From Clostridia bacterium (lineage in GTDB: Bacteria; Bacillota; Sulfobacillia; SLMV01), in contig PUMM01000100.1 of the NCBI GenBank assembly GCA_003551365.1, positions 1 through 44,969 of the forward strand: 44,969 nucleotides of DNA, read 5' to 3'. The stretch's first letter is position 1. Each line of letters starts with the position of its first letter. Below, piece by piece: positions 8,491 through 15,518 of the stretch. The notes beneath the pieces were generated by a model. It did no database searches and was not told where the DNA came from. It saw only the letters and a list, made by a program, of their open reading frames with translations. The translations under genes were made by a program, and so were the position numbers.

Positions 8491-9321
8491 TCATGCCAGA
8501 GGAGTATCTCGCTTCCATGCGGATTTGCAGCCCAATCGATCCAGGTAGCGCAAAGGCGGGCATCTTTCTATCACCCGACTGAAACCGGGGGAATCCGCGA
8601 TCAGCTGGGCCCAGCACAGGAGAAAAAGCAGAATCCAGAGAGAGGCTCCCGACAGGCCGGCAATGCAGGTCATCCCCAGCATTGCCCCCCAGCCATTGGC
8701 CCCGGCATCCCCCATCATATGCCTCCCCCGCAGATCGCCCAAACTGAAGGCAACCGGGGGAATCAGCACACCCGCTGCCTCCTGTCCACCCAACTCCGGG
8801 CGGCCGATGATGAGAAGGGTGAGGACCAGAACCAGCCCCTTCACCGCCCGACCGGGCGCCACGTCCAGCCCATTGATGAGGTTGGCACACAGGGCAACGA
8901 TCATGATGTCACGAACTCCCGTGACCGGATCAGCAGCGGCGGACCCCACCACTGCTCCCGCCACCATCCCCCCGGCGAGAATCTTTGCCGCACCGGATGT
9001 CAGTCGCCCGCGCGCCAGACTGCTGAGATGCCCGCGCCAGCCCTTCACATCTCTCTGCCCGCCGTCGGAGGAGCAAATCACATCATCATACAGTCCCATG
9101 GCGGCAAAGCCCACCATGGTAGCCGCCATGGCCCAATCCCCGGGCGGAGACAGAGTGAGTATAATGACTGCCTGTGGGAGCACCACCACGAAGCCAACCG
9201 CGGTCGGAGTGGGGCGGCCGATGATGTTTCGCCGGAGCAGACCGGATGCTCTGGCCCACTCCCGGCCGAAGAGCGACAGGAGCAGAGAAAATGCGAAGAG
9301 CAGCGGCAGCATCCCCAGCAT
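8491..9321 (-). CDS. Glycosyltransferase family 4 (MraY/WecA-like)
   Basis: A 276-residue polytopic membrane protein. Recognisable elements are RRNIIGRPTPTAVGF, the acidic pair in MGLYDDV, ANLINGLDVAPGRAVKG and HMMGDAGANGWGAMLG, corresponding to polyprenyl-phosphate sugar-1-phosphate transferases. The open frame continues upstream through the glycosyltransferase gene, but that part has no membrane character. I chose the ATG at 9321, which shares its A with the upstream TGA (TGATG on the coding strand). The Asn-Gly-Leu-Asp-Val motif differs from the classical MraY motif, so the sugar and acceptor are uncertain. Its position after SteA and GT2 suggests a role in envelope glycan assembly. Confidence 0.85.
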   Translation of the reverse strand: MLGMLPLLFAFSLLLSLFGREWARASGLLRRNIIGRPTPTAVGFVVVLPQAVIILTLSPPGDWAMAATMVGFAAMGLYDDVICSSDGGQRDVKGWRGHLSSLARGRLTSGAAKILAGGMVAGAVVGSAAADPVTGVRDIMIVALCANLINGLDVAPGRAVKGLVLVLTLLIIGRPELGGQEAAGVLIPPVAFSLGDLRGRHMMGDAGANGWGAMLGMTCIAGLSGASLWILLFLLCWAQLIADSPGFSRVIERCPPLRYLDRLGCKSAWKRDTPLA

Positions 9322-10028
9322 CACGAGGCCCGCAGGAACCAGCTGCGATCCCTCCACAGCATCCACAAAAATCCAGTGAGCACATGCCACATCTGGCGCC
9401 CTCTGTGCAGCACATCGCTCCTTCCCATTCCGGTTACCCGGTGCCGCATTCGCGTGTCGACTTCCCGCAGGCGGAAACCGGCGCGGAGGGCGCGCGCGGT
9501 GAATACGGCTTCCGCCCCGAAGCCGGGTGCGCACGGACCTCCGGCCCGCCAGACCTCTGCCCGAAATGCGCGCTGACCCGACAGAGGGGCAGCCACCCGG
9601 GTCCCGGAGGTGCGCCATATCAACCATCTCGCCAGCCTGACTGTCAGGCCGAAGCCCCCTCCCACACCGGAAGCCGGCAGACGGGCCGTCACCATATCGG
9701 CGACACCAGAGACGACCGGACTGATCAGGCGACTCACCTCCCGCGAGGTATCCCCCAGGTCAGCGTCACAGAATACGTAGATCTTTGCATCCCGGCCCGC
9801 CAGAAGGCGCATGCCGTGATTCAGTGCCGCACCCTTGCCCCGGTTTCTGGCCAGGCGGCTGAGCATTATTTCGCCGTGAAAGTGCGCAGCCACCACCTTC
9901 GCCGTACCATCCCGCGAGCCATCGTCAATCACCAGGATGCCGTCGAGCTCCGGCACCGCCAGTAGACCACGAACAGTGCGGTAAATATTGTCCGCCTCAT
10001 TGAATGCGGGCACCAGGGCAAATATCAT
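9321..10028 (-). CDS. Family 2 glycosyltransferase
   Basis: A 235-residue GT-A fold enzyme. It starts with ALVPAFNEADNI, followed by ILVIDDGSRDGTA, NRGKGAALNHGM and the DXD-containing FCDADLGDTS, all typical of GT2 transferases of the DPM1/UDP-glucose type. The C-terminal region (RHRVTGMGRSDVLHRGRQMW) is like that of polyprenyl-phosphate glycosyltransferases without membrane segments. It starts one base downstream of the SteA gene and overlaps the next gene by one to three bases, so all three are probably translated together. Donor and acceptor are not predictable; an undecaprenyl-phosphate acceptor would fit the neighbour. Confidence 0.9.
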   Translation of the reverse strand: MIFALVPAFNEADNIYRTVRGLLAVPELDGILVIDDGSRDGTAKVVAAHFHGEIMLSRLARNRGKGAALNHGMRLLAGRDAKIYVFCDADLGDTSREVSRLISPVVSGVADMVTARLPASGVGGGFGLTVRLARWLIWRTSGTRVAAPLSGQRAFRAEVWRAGGPCAPGFGAEAVFTARALRAGFRLREVDTRMRHRVTGMGRSDVLHRGRQMWHVLTGFLWMLWRDRSWFLRAS

Positions 10029-10029
10029 C

Positions 10030-11178
10030 TCAACCTCCTGCGGTGAAGACGCGGACGTGCAGGGCCAGAAGCCGGAGCAGCAAACTGAGGGTGGGAGAAA
10101 GCCACAAAACGGTCAGGGCGGGGGCGAGACCGGCGGCCACCAGAAGGATGACATCGCGTCGACGGGGGAAGCTGCGGTAGAGCTGACTCACACCCTTGGC
10201 GTCGACGAGCCGATCTCCAATCCGCAGGCGCACCAGCATTGTACTGGCCATACCCGACCGCCCCTTCTCCAGAAATTCTACCGGATCGGTATGTGTCCCC
10301 ACCGCAACGATCAGCTCGGCACCCGCCAGATGGGCGAGAAGCAGGGCGGCGTCCTCACTGGTACCGGCGACACAGAAGCGCCGGGCGCTCAATCCCTGCC
10401 GATGAAGACGCCGCATACCCGGGGCCGATCCATCCGGATAGGCGTGCACGATCAGATCGCAACCGTTCGCCGCCGCCCAGTGCAACACCCTGTCGCTGAC
10501 GCTGTCCATATCACCCAGCAGTACATCTGGCGTCCATCCCGCCTCGACCAGAGCGTCCGCTGCGCCGTCGACGGCCACAATGACCGGCCTCTGTTCCAAG
10601 ACATAGCTGCGCACGGCCCGAATATCCTCCCGATAGTTTCTGCCCCGCACTGCCACCAGGGCCGGGCGCCCCCCGGGATCACAGCGGAGGGGCGGCAGCG
10701 CGGGCTCATCCAGCAGCAGCGACTTCTCGCGCCGGGCATGGCTCAGAGTGTTGTCCAGAAAACCCTTCAGGCGCTCACAGCTCCTGCGGCGGGCCAAACG
10801 CATCCTCCACCGCAGGTCACCCGGCGTGAGGAGGTGTCCTCTGGCCACCGCCCGCCCGCCACAGTAGATGCGCTCCCCCCGTATGCTCACCCGCACACCT
10901 TCCCGCAGCACGGCCAGATTCCCCCTCACCTGCTCGAGCAGCAGCACACCAGCGTCCAGAAGCATGTGCGGGCCCGGAGTGCACAGATGCCCGGTGAAGG
11001 AGCGCTCTGTATTGAGCACGGCTGAGACGCCGCGCCGGATGAGGTCTTCCGCCGCCACCGAATCCACGTCCGGGTGGGTCAGCATGGCTATACTTCCGGC
11101 GTGCAGCCGGTGGATCAGCTGTTTGGTGCTGCTATCGCGACAGATCCGTCCGTCGACTGTGCTGCGCACGACGTACAT
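10030..11178 (-). CDS. steA: SteA-like protein with thiamine-pyrophosphokinase fold
   Basis: A 382-residue protein. The central part carries VIVAVDGAADALVEAGWTPD followed by VLLGDMDSVSD, the nucleotide-pocket pattern shared with thiamine pyrophosphokinase, and two hydrophobic helices close the C-terminus (about 330-378). This matches proteins annotated as SteA, a cytokinetic-ring factor described in Corynebacterium and Mycobacterium relatives that also occurs in many Clostridia. SteB, the usual partner, is not visible here; a glycosyltransferase follows directly. The ATG at 11178 has AAGGAG at a rather long 14-base spacing, or GAAGGG nearer, so the start is somewhat uncertain. Likely a membrane-attached cell-envelope or division protein. 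Confidence 0.85.
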   Translation of the reverse strand: MYVVRSTVDGRICRDSSTKQLIHRLHAGSIAMLTHPDVDSVAAEDLIRRGVSAVLNTERSFTGHLCTPGPHMLLDAGVLLLEQVRGNLAVLREGVRVSIRGERIYCGGRAVARGHLLTPGDLRWRMRLARRRSCERLKGFLDNTLSHARREKSLLLDEPALPPLRCDPGGRPALVAVRGRNYREDIRAVRSYVLEQRPVIVAVDGAADALVEAGWTPDVLLGDMDSVSDRVLHWAAANGCDLIVHAYPDGSAPGMRRLHRQGLSARRFCVAGTSEDAALLLAHLAGAELIVAVGTHTDPVEFLEKGRSGMASTMLVRLRIGDRLVDAKGVSQLYRSFPRRRDVILLVAAGLAPALTVLWLSPTLSLLLRLLALHVRVFTAGG

Positions 11179-11438
11179 CCCTTCAATGTCAACTCCTTAG
11201 GCAGTATACCCAAAGAGAATCCCACACTTTCGCGCGATTCCCGGTTCGGCATCACTGCGGCTCTCCCATGCAACTTTGCACCGCACAGCCGAATGGATAC
11301 CCAGGGACTCCAGTGAATGAAGGGGTGATAAAGCATAAGAGAATGATAAAGCTTTGTTATTTAGTGCTTGACATTCTGCAGGCTCTAGTTTAACATAGTT
11401 GCAGATGAAATAATCGAGCCCGCGAAGGGGGCATACAA
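11179..11438. other. Divergent intergenic region with promoter and direct repeats
   Basis: About 260 bases between the divergent SteA gene and the 81-residue ORF. Two copies of TGATAAAGC lie at 11326-11334 and 11344-11352, 18 bases apart in the same orientation, upstream of a good promoter at 11368-11396. The rest shows no reading frame that I can support. Confidence 0.6.
11368..11396 (+). promoter_or_regulatory. Sigma-A-type promoter for the 81-aa ORF and possibly the sirtuin
   Basis: TTGACA at 11368-11373 and TAACAT at 11391-11396 are separated by exactly 17 bases. The -35 box is perfect and the -10 box matches four of six positions. The expected transcript start is near 11403, leaving a leader of about 36 bases before the ATG at 11439. 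Confidence 0.7.
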
Positions 11439-11684
11439 ATGTACTACCTAACGGTACAGTCAAATGAGAAGATCTCTCTGCCCGGGTGTTTCCGAGAACT
11501 CGTCGGCGAAAGCAGCATACACACAGAAGAGAATGGTTCGGTGGCCGTGCTGGCCTGTGCCGATATGAGTCAGGCTGCCGGGATCCTCTCCGCCCTCGCG
11601 CGGGCACAGGTGACCTACCGGGCCGCACACATCACCGCCCGCCGCCCCGGGAGTTCTGCCCTGTTGGCTGTCGGAAACTTGTAA
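11439..11684 (+). CDS. Small protein of unknown function upstream of the sirtuin
   Basis: An 81-residue protein that I do not recognise. It has a mixed beta/alpha pattern (MYYLTVQSNEKI, then GSVAVLACADMSQAAGILSA, then ending SALLAVGNL) that could be a compact ferredoxin-like or ACT-like fold, but no diagnostic motif is present. Support for it being real: a strong promoter 40 bases upstream, AAGGGGG 8-10 bases before the ATG, and hydrophobic periodicity typical of a folded protein. It lies 158 bases before the sirtuin start on the same strand, so the two may be cotranscribed. Confidence 0.6.
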   Translation: MYYLTVQSNEKISLPGCFRELVGESSIHTEENGSVAVLACADMSQAAGILSALARAQVTYRAAHITARRPGSSALLAVGNL

Positions 11685-11692
11685 CATGCGAT

Positions 11693-11728
11693 GACGGGCG
11701 GGCCCGGAAGGAAGGGCCCGTCTCTCCC
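11693..11728 (+). terminator. GC-rich stem-loop between the 81-aa ORF and the sirtuin gene
   Basis: GGGCCC, an eight-base purine loop and GGGCCC form a six-pair core stem. The flanking GACGGG on the left can pair with CCCGTC on the right if a short bulge is allowed. It is followed by a pyrimidine run (TCTCTCCCCCC) but no T-tract, so it may be an attenuator or RNA-processing/stability element rather than a strong terminator. Confidence 0.3.
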
Positions 11729-11842
11729 CCCCGTGTTGTGCACCGGAGTACCTGCATCCCATTGACGATTCGTCCGATTGCACGCACCATGAAAGCAGAT
11801 GGGCATCGTCAGCCGCGCACCCATGATGAAGGAGGGATCACC

Positions 11843-12607
11843 TTGTCATCATCCGACATGGACAGAGTTGCCGACTGGATTACGCCCGGGGCAAAAACGG
11901 TAATCTTCACCGGGGCCGGCATCTCAACTGAATCGGGTATCCCGGATTTTCGTAGCCCGGGAGGAATATGGGACCGTTTCGACCCGAAGGAGATGACCTA
12001 CCAGAAATTCATCAGTGACCGAGAACACCGGAAGAAGTACTGGGCCTTTCACCGGGAATCATGGAGGGGTATCCGCGCGGCTGAGCCGAATGCAGCCCAT
12101 CTGGCCATAGCTGAACTGCAGAACCTGACCGATGTCACGGCCATCATCACGCAGAATATCGACGGCCTCCACCAGAAGGCGGGGAGTGACCCCGAGCGCG
12201 TGCTGGAGCTGCACGGAAGCCTGTGGCGCGCCCAGTGCCTGGAATGCGGAAGGACTCTCCGGTCCGAAAGGGCCTTTCAACAGCTGCGGGAGGGGCAGGA
12301 CATTCCCTGCTGCTTCCACTGTGGCGCCGACCTCAAGCCGGGCACCGTGGCCTTCGGCGAGGCGCTCCCGGAAGATGTAATGGCCGATGCCCAGGCGGCC
12401 TCCCTCTCGTGCGATGTGTTCATCGCCGTGGGTTCATCCCTGATGGTCTACCCGGCTGCATTCCTTCCGGAGATGGCAGTCAATGCCGGAGCCAGGCTGG
12501 CAATAATTAACCGCGATCCCACGCCACAGGATCCGCATGCACATGTGGTGATGCACGGCCTGGCCGGCGAAATACTGCCGGATCTGCCCCGTCGGTTGAG
12601 CGGCTGA
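11843..12607 (+). CDS. cobB: NAD-dependent protein deacylase (zinc sirtuin)
   Basis: A 254-residue Sir2 protein. GAGIS at residues 24-28 and GIPDFRSPGGIW form the NAD site, TQNIDGLHQKAG starts at 103, and catalytic His is at 124. Zinc ligands Cys132/Cys135 and Cys157/Cys160 are in place. The frame is open far upstream, but the TTG at 11843 is preceded by AAGGAGGG with six bases spacing and gives the normal family length. Sirtuins remove acetyl or other acyl groups from lysines, for example to reactivate acetyl-CoA synthetase. The residues after the GAGIS motif do not show an obvious Ala-Tyr-Arg desuccinylase signature, so deacetylase activity is the default guess. No acetyltransferase or acs gene is adjacent. 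Confidence 0.93.
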   Translation: MSSSDMDRVADWITPGAKTVIFTGAGISTESGIPDFRSPGGIWDRFDPKEMTYQKFISDREHRKKYWAFHRESWRGIRAAEPNAAHLAIAELQNLTDVTAIITQNIDGLHQKAGSDPERVLELHGSLWRAQCLECGRTLRSERAFQQLREGQDIPCCFHCGADLKPGTVAFGEALPEDVMADAQAASLSCDVFIAVGSSLMVYPAAFLPEMAVNAGARLAIINRDPTPQDPHAHVVMHGLAGEILPDLPRRLSG

Positions 12608-12752
12608 GGTAGCCCCCGCGGCCCGCGGGACTGCGCCGGGAGCATATGTCCGGCCTATGCGGCCCATCCGGGAATCATATCTCCGGTGTCCGGATTTGCA
12701 CGGAACATACCTGGGCCCCACGCTGGCACTGACGTGGTCAGCAATCATATCA

Positions 12753-12869
12753 TCACTTAACAGGTCGCCCGGCCTCATGCAGGCATTCCGGAGGCAGATC
12801 ACGATTTCCCCGCAGGTGTGCCAGGCTGCCTGACTGCCCCTCACCAAACGCCTCCTGCGCCACACTCAT
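12753..12869 (-). CDS. Possible 38-residue peptide coupled to the permease stop
   Basis: The permease stop codon is part of ATGA, and the ATG at 12869 opens a 38-codon frame ending at 12753. The product is hydrophilic, with one cysteine. The only support is the stop-start overlap; no ribosome-binding site other than the terminating ribosome is evident and I recognise no family. It may well be chance in GC-rich DNA. The remaining bases 12608-12752 show no feature beyond a short GC palindrome after the sirtuin gene. Confidence 0.2.
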   Translation of the reverse strand: MSVAQEAFGEGQSGSLAHLRGNRDLPPECLHEAGRPVK

Positions 12870-13813
12870 CGCACCCCTACTTTCATTGAGGTAGAGTAGA
12901 CTACCTGGCGAGCCACCACTAGCACCGCACCCAGTGCTGGCATAGAAGTCCCGGGGCCCGTGAGGATAAAAGCGAGCGCCGCCCCGTCACTCATACCCAG
13001 CCGCAGGAAGGATGACACCAAGGGAACCGCACCGGCAGTACATGTATACATGGGCACACCCAGAACTGCGGCTGCCGGGACACTCCAGGCCCGGTCGGCC
13101 CCGAACAGCCCTGCAACCCATTCGGTGGGAATCAGCATCTCTATCACTCCCGCGACGATAATGAAGGCCACGAATATCGGGACCAAGCTTCGTGCGGAGT
13201 CCCACAGGGTTTTGCCAAACAGCCGAACCGATTCGCGAGGATTGCGGAGTCTGCCGCATTCGTCTTCCTCGCAACATGACTCCGCCGAATGTGGCGTGGC
13301 CGCCGGACAGCACTCGAAACCCTCACCGGCAGAACCTGTGTCAGAAACGCGTGATAGCGGAACGCGAGACTGACCCACCAGCAGGCCGAGTTCCTGCATT
13401 TTGTTGGCCAGCATCCCGCCCCCTATACCCATCATGAGACCACCCAATAGTTTTGCCAGGGCCAGGTGCCATCCCAGAGTGCCACCGGTGAGCAGCAAGC
13501 CAGTTGGACTGATTATTGGAGATGCGATGAGCCAGGAGAAAACTGGTCCCCACGGGATACCGGCTGCGAGAAATGGGATCATCAGCGACACGGTGGTGCA
13601 AGAACAGAGCGGCGTAGCTACTGCGATACCCGATGCGATGATGACGGCAAACGTCCCGTGTTGGTCCATTCTTGCGCCGAGCTTCTCTGCGGGAACAAGG
13701 CTCTGAAGCGCGGCTGCCGCAGCAAGGCCCAGAACCAGATACCTTCCCATACTCAGCCCGTTTCGCAACACGTGGTCGAACAGCTGTGCAGCAAATTCTG
13801 ACGCATACGGCAA
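12866..13813 (-). CDS. ArsP/DUF318-type permease
   Basis: A 315-residue permease in two hydrophobic halves. The first half has VATPLCSCTTVSLMIPFLAAG and ASPIISPTGL; the second has LGVPMYTCTAGAVPLVSSFL and ILTGPGTSMPALGAV, the repeated signature of the permease family that includes the organoarsenical exporter ArsP. Between the halves is a hydrophilic loop (about 155-205) with cysteine clusters ECCPAATPHSAESCCEEDEC, suggestive of binding soft metals or metalloids. The ATG at 13813 is preceded by GGTGAGGGG. It lies seven bases after the small Cys-rich ORF and downstream of a PadR regulator, so it is probably the effector of an inducible export cassette. The exported substrate is unknown. Confidence 0.87.
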   Translation of the reverse strand: MPYASEFAAQLFDHVLRNGLSMGRYLVLGLAAAAALQSLVPAEKLGARMDQHGTFAVIIASGIAVATPLCSCTTVSLMIPFLAAGIPWGPVFSWLIASPIISPTGLLLTGGTLGWHLALAKLLGGLMMGIGGGMLANKMQELGLLVGQSRVPLSRVSDTGSAGEGFECCPAATPHSAESCCEEDECGRLRNPRESVRLFGKTLWDSARSLVPIFVAFIIVAGVIEMLIPTEWVAGLFGADRAWSVPAAAVLGVPMYTCTAGAVPLVSSFLRLGMSDGAALAFILTGPGTSMPALGAVLVVARQVVYSTSMKVGVR

Positions 13814-13819
13814 GGCCCC

Positions 13820-13993
13820 TCACCCCCCGCTTGCGCCAGAGTCATCTGTACAGTTTTCCTTGCGGCCTTGGCTTCGCCGGGTGTTGCCCCGGCCATCATC
13901 TGTTGAGTCGCATGGATCAGCTGCAGCGCAGCAGGACCCCTTCGCATCCCCAATTGCGCGTTTCCTCAGTTGGTCGACAATTCTCCTGAACAC
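13820..13993 (-). CDS. Small Cys-rich protein between PadR regulator and permease
   Basis: A 57-residue hydrophilic product starting at GTG 13993, preceded by GGGAGGTG at ideal spacing (a longer version from ATG 14008 is also possible). It begins MFRRIVDQLRKR, then has GSCCAAADPCDS, a vicinal Cys pair plus a third Cys, and a polar, probably disordered tail with one more Cys. It sits 7 bases from the permease start and about 25 from the padR stop, so it fits a three-gene operon. I do not recognise a family. The thiol pattern suggests a metal or metalloid chaperone or sensor, but this rests on context. Confidence 0.5.
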   Translation of the reverse strand: MFRRIVDQLRKRAIGDAKGSCCAAADPCDSTDDGRGNTRRSQGRKENCTDDSGASGG

Positions 13994-14018
13994 TCTCGCA
14001 CCTCCCATAGAATCCGCA

Positions 14019-14381
14019 TCATCCTCTCGGGCAAACTGTTTCCCCGGCGGCCAGCAGTGCTCTTGCCGTCTCTTCCCACGCCTGCACCCCAGCACGACAG
14101 GCTCGAATCCCCTTATCGGTGAGGGTGTATACCTTCCTCCTGCGGCCTCTCACGGTCTGTTGCTGACAGGCCACGTATCCCTCCTGCGCAAACTCATTGA
14201 GCGTGGGATACAGGGCCCCTTCCGTGGGGGTGCAGCACCCGTCTGTCAGTTCGGCTATCTTACGCCGGAGGGCATATCCATGCAGGGGAGATTCATACAG
14301 GGCTCGCAGGATAAACAGCTTGGTCAGACTCATCTTGATCATGCCGTGCCAGTAGGACTTACGCAAATACCTGTCTCTCAC
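14019..14381 (-). CDS. PadR-family transcriptional regulator with vicinal cysteines
   Basis: A 120-residue winged-helix protein. MSLTKLFILRALYESPLHGY begins the PadR domain, and ALRRKIAELTDGCCTPTEGAL continues into LYPTLNEFAQEGYV, then RRRKVYTLTDKG forms the wing. The Cys-Cys pair lies next to the recognition helix, where ligand binding could alter DNA affinity. The start is GTG at 14381 with AGGGGG upstream; an internal ATG at 14342 is an alternative. A perfect inverted repeat lies 19 bases upstream of the start, so autoregulation is likely. It probably controls the downstream Cys-rich protein and permease. Confidence 0.88.
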   Translation of the reverse strand: MRDRYLRKSYWHGMIKMSLTKLFILRALYESPLHGYALRRKIAELTDGCCTPTEGALYPTLNEFAQEGYVACQQQTVRGRRRKVYTLTDKGIRACRAGVQAWEETARALLAAGETVCPRG

Positions 14382-14399
14382 AGATCAATCCCCCTATGC

Positions 14400-14420
14400 A
14401 TTGATGGTCAATACATCAAT
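14400..14420. promoter_or_regulatory. Perfect inverted repeat upstream of padR, likely operator
   Basis: ATTGATG at 14400-14406 and CATCAAT at 14414-14420 are perfect inverted copies with a seven-base spacer, centred 29 bases before the padR GTG. The size and symmetry suit a dimeric winged-helix repressor, and the position overlaps where the promoter should be. Binding by this PadR protein is inference. Confidence 0.6.
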
Positions 14421-15008
14421 GTGTAATGTATTATAATGCCTGGCTCTCACAAATCAACCCCAAATATGAGGTAGACGCTTTCGCTGTGGCCCGTCCGAAT
14501 TCCCAGGAGGAAGGCCTGTTCGCATCTGGACCGCCTCACGGCCATTCATCACATGATAGTGTACTGGCATCCCACAACCAATTCTGTGTGCGGGACCGGA
14601 TGCGACCATCCACCCGGCCAATTCTTCACCTGCTGCCCACAGAAACGAGAGCGATCCGCTGAATCATGTGCTGGCATACATGATTCTTGCGTGCGACCCG
14701 TAGAATGTGAAAGGAACGTTTTTCGGCGGGTCGTAGCAGTACTTCGCGAAAGAATCTGTACGCTTGGTCATAAAACTGGAGGAAACATGGCACACTACTG
14801 GATGAATAGGCCATGCAGCTGGCAAAGACGCCGAAGGGAGCGAAATATGGTCAGCAAGATTCGTCCGGGACGCATTATCATGCCGTCTGAACTGCGGGGA
14901 GAGAAACCGGGACGTCGTCTATCCGGACCGACTGTGACCTATCGCTGCCCGCGCGGAGTGGGGGAATCGACGGTGTCCCCACCCGGACCGGCACGGAAAG
15001 AGGTGAAT
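14421..15008. other. Long leader region before the putative DNA-binding protein
   Basis: About 590 bases without a firmly supported gene. The frame of the downstream protein is open from 14553, with two further ribosome-binding-site/ATG pairs: GGAGG before ATG 14787, and GGGAG before ATG 14847. The encoded stretch is Arg/Pro-rich and low in ordered character, so I did not include it in the CDS. A TATAAT hexamer at 14432-14437 lacks a convincing -35 partner. Confidence 0.4.
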
Positions 15009-15518
15009 ATGCAGGCTATGAATTCAGAGAAGTTCGCGACTCTCGGACCGCAGAAACAACAGTCGGCACTGCTCGAACTGGTTCGGGATGGCAAGTCAGA
15101 CTCGGAGATTGGCGATATGCTGGACATGAGTCAGTGGCAGATCAGAAATCTGAGATACAAACTGGGAATCAAGAAAGACCGGGGCGGCAATGTGCAGGTT
15201 GAACCCTTCACCGCACGGGGAGGAGATCCCGCCGTTTCTCTGGTCAGTCTCGGTCCGCCGGGAGCTGACGGGGACTCATCCGAGCGCGGCCTGGTTCTCC
15301 GCGTCTCCGGCACCTATGGAGCCCGCGAGGTATCGCAGAGACTGCAGGCCCTGGCATCACTGGCCCTGGTCGAATCCGGGGATATGCGTTACCGCATTAC
15401 CGTAAGCATGGAGGAACTGCCGGCGTCAGAGGACGAGGAAGAGGACGTACAGGAAGAAGAGGATGCAGGATCGGACGAAAGGTCTCAGGACTCCGAATCA
15501 TCTGCCCGGGTATCGTAG
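15009..15518 (+). CDS. Putative DNA-binding protein with HTH-like segment and acidic tail
   Basis: A 169-residue protein that I do not recognise as a named family. Residues about 20-55 (ALLELVRDGKSDSEIGDMLD followed by MSQWQIRNLRYKLGIKK) look like a helix-turn-helix of the LuxR or sigma-region-4 type. The middle part (GLVLRVSGTYGAREVSQRLQ through MRYRITVSMEE) looks like a beta-alpha-beta module. The last 35 residues are almost all Glu, Asp and Ser. The ATG at 15009 is preceded by GAGG at five-base spacing; longer starts at 14847 and 14787 are possible. Its 3' end overlaps the convergent zinc-ribbon gene by 34 bases. Confidence 0.6.
   Translation: MQAMNSEKFATLGPQKQQSALLELVRDGKSDSEIGDMLDMSQWQIRNLRYKLGIKKDRGGNVQVEPFTARGGDPAVSLVSLGPPGADGDSSERGLVLRVSGTYGAREVSQRLQALASLALVESGDMRYRITVSMEELPASEDEEEDVQEEEDAGSDERSQDSESSARVS

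Noticed and set aside
9322-9627. N-terminal extension of the MraY/WecA-like frame
   Set aside because: Runs inside the glycosyltransferase gene and has no membrane or ribosome-binding-site support; the coupled ATG at 9321 is better.
11486-11842. 119-codon extension upstream of the sirtuin
   Set aside because: Overlaps the 81-residue ORF and adds low-complexity Arg/Pro sequence. TTG 11843 has a strong ribosome-binding site and gives the normal family length.
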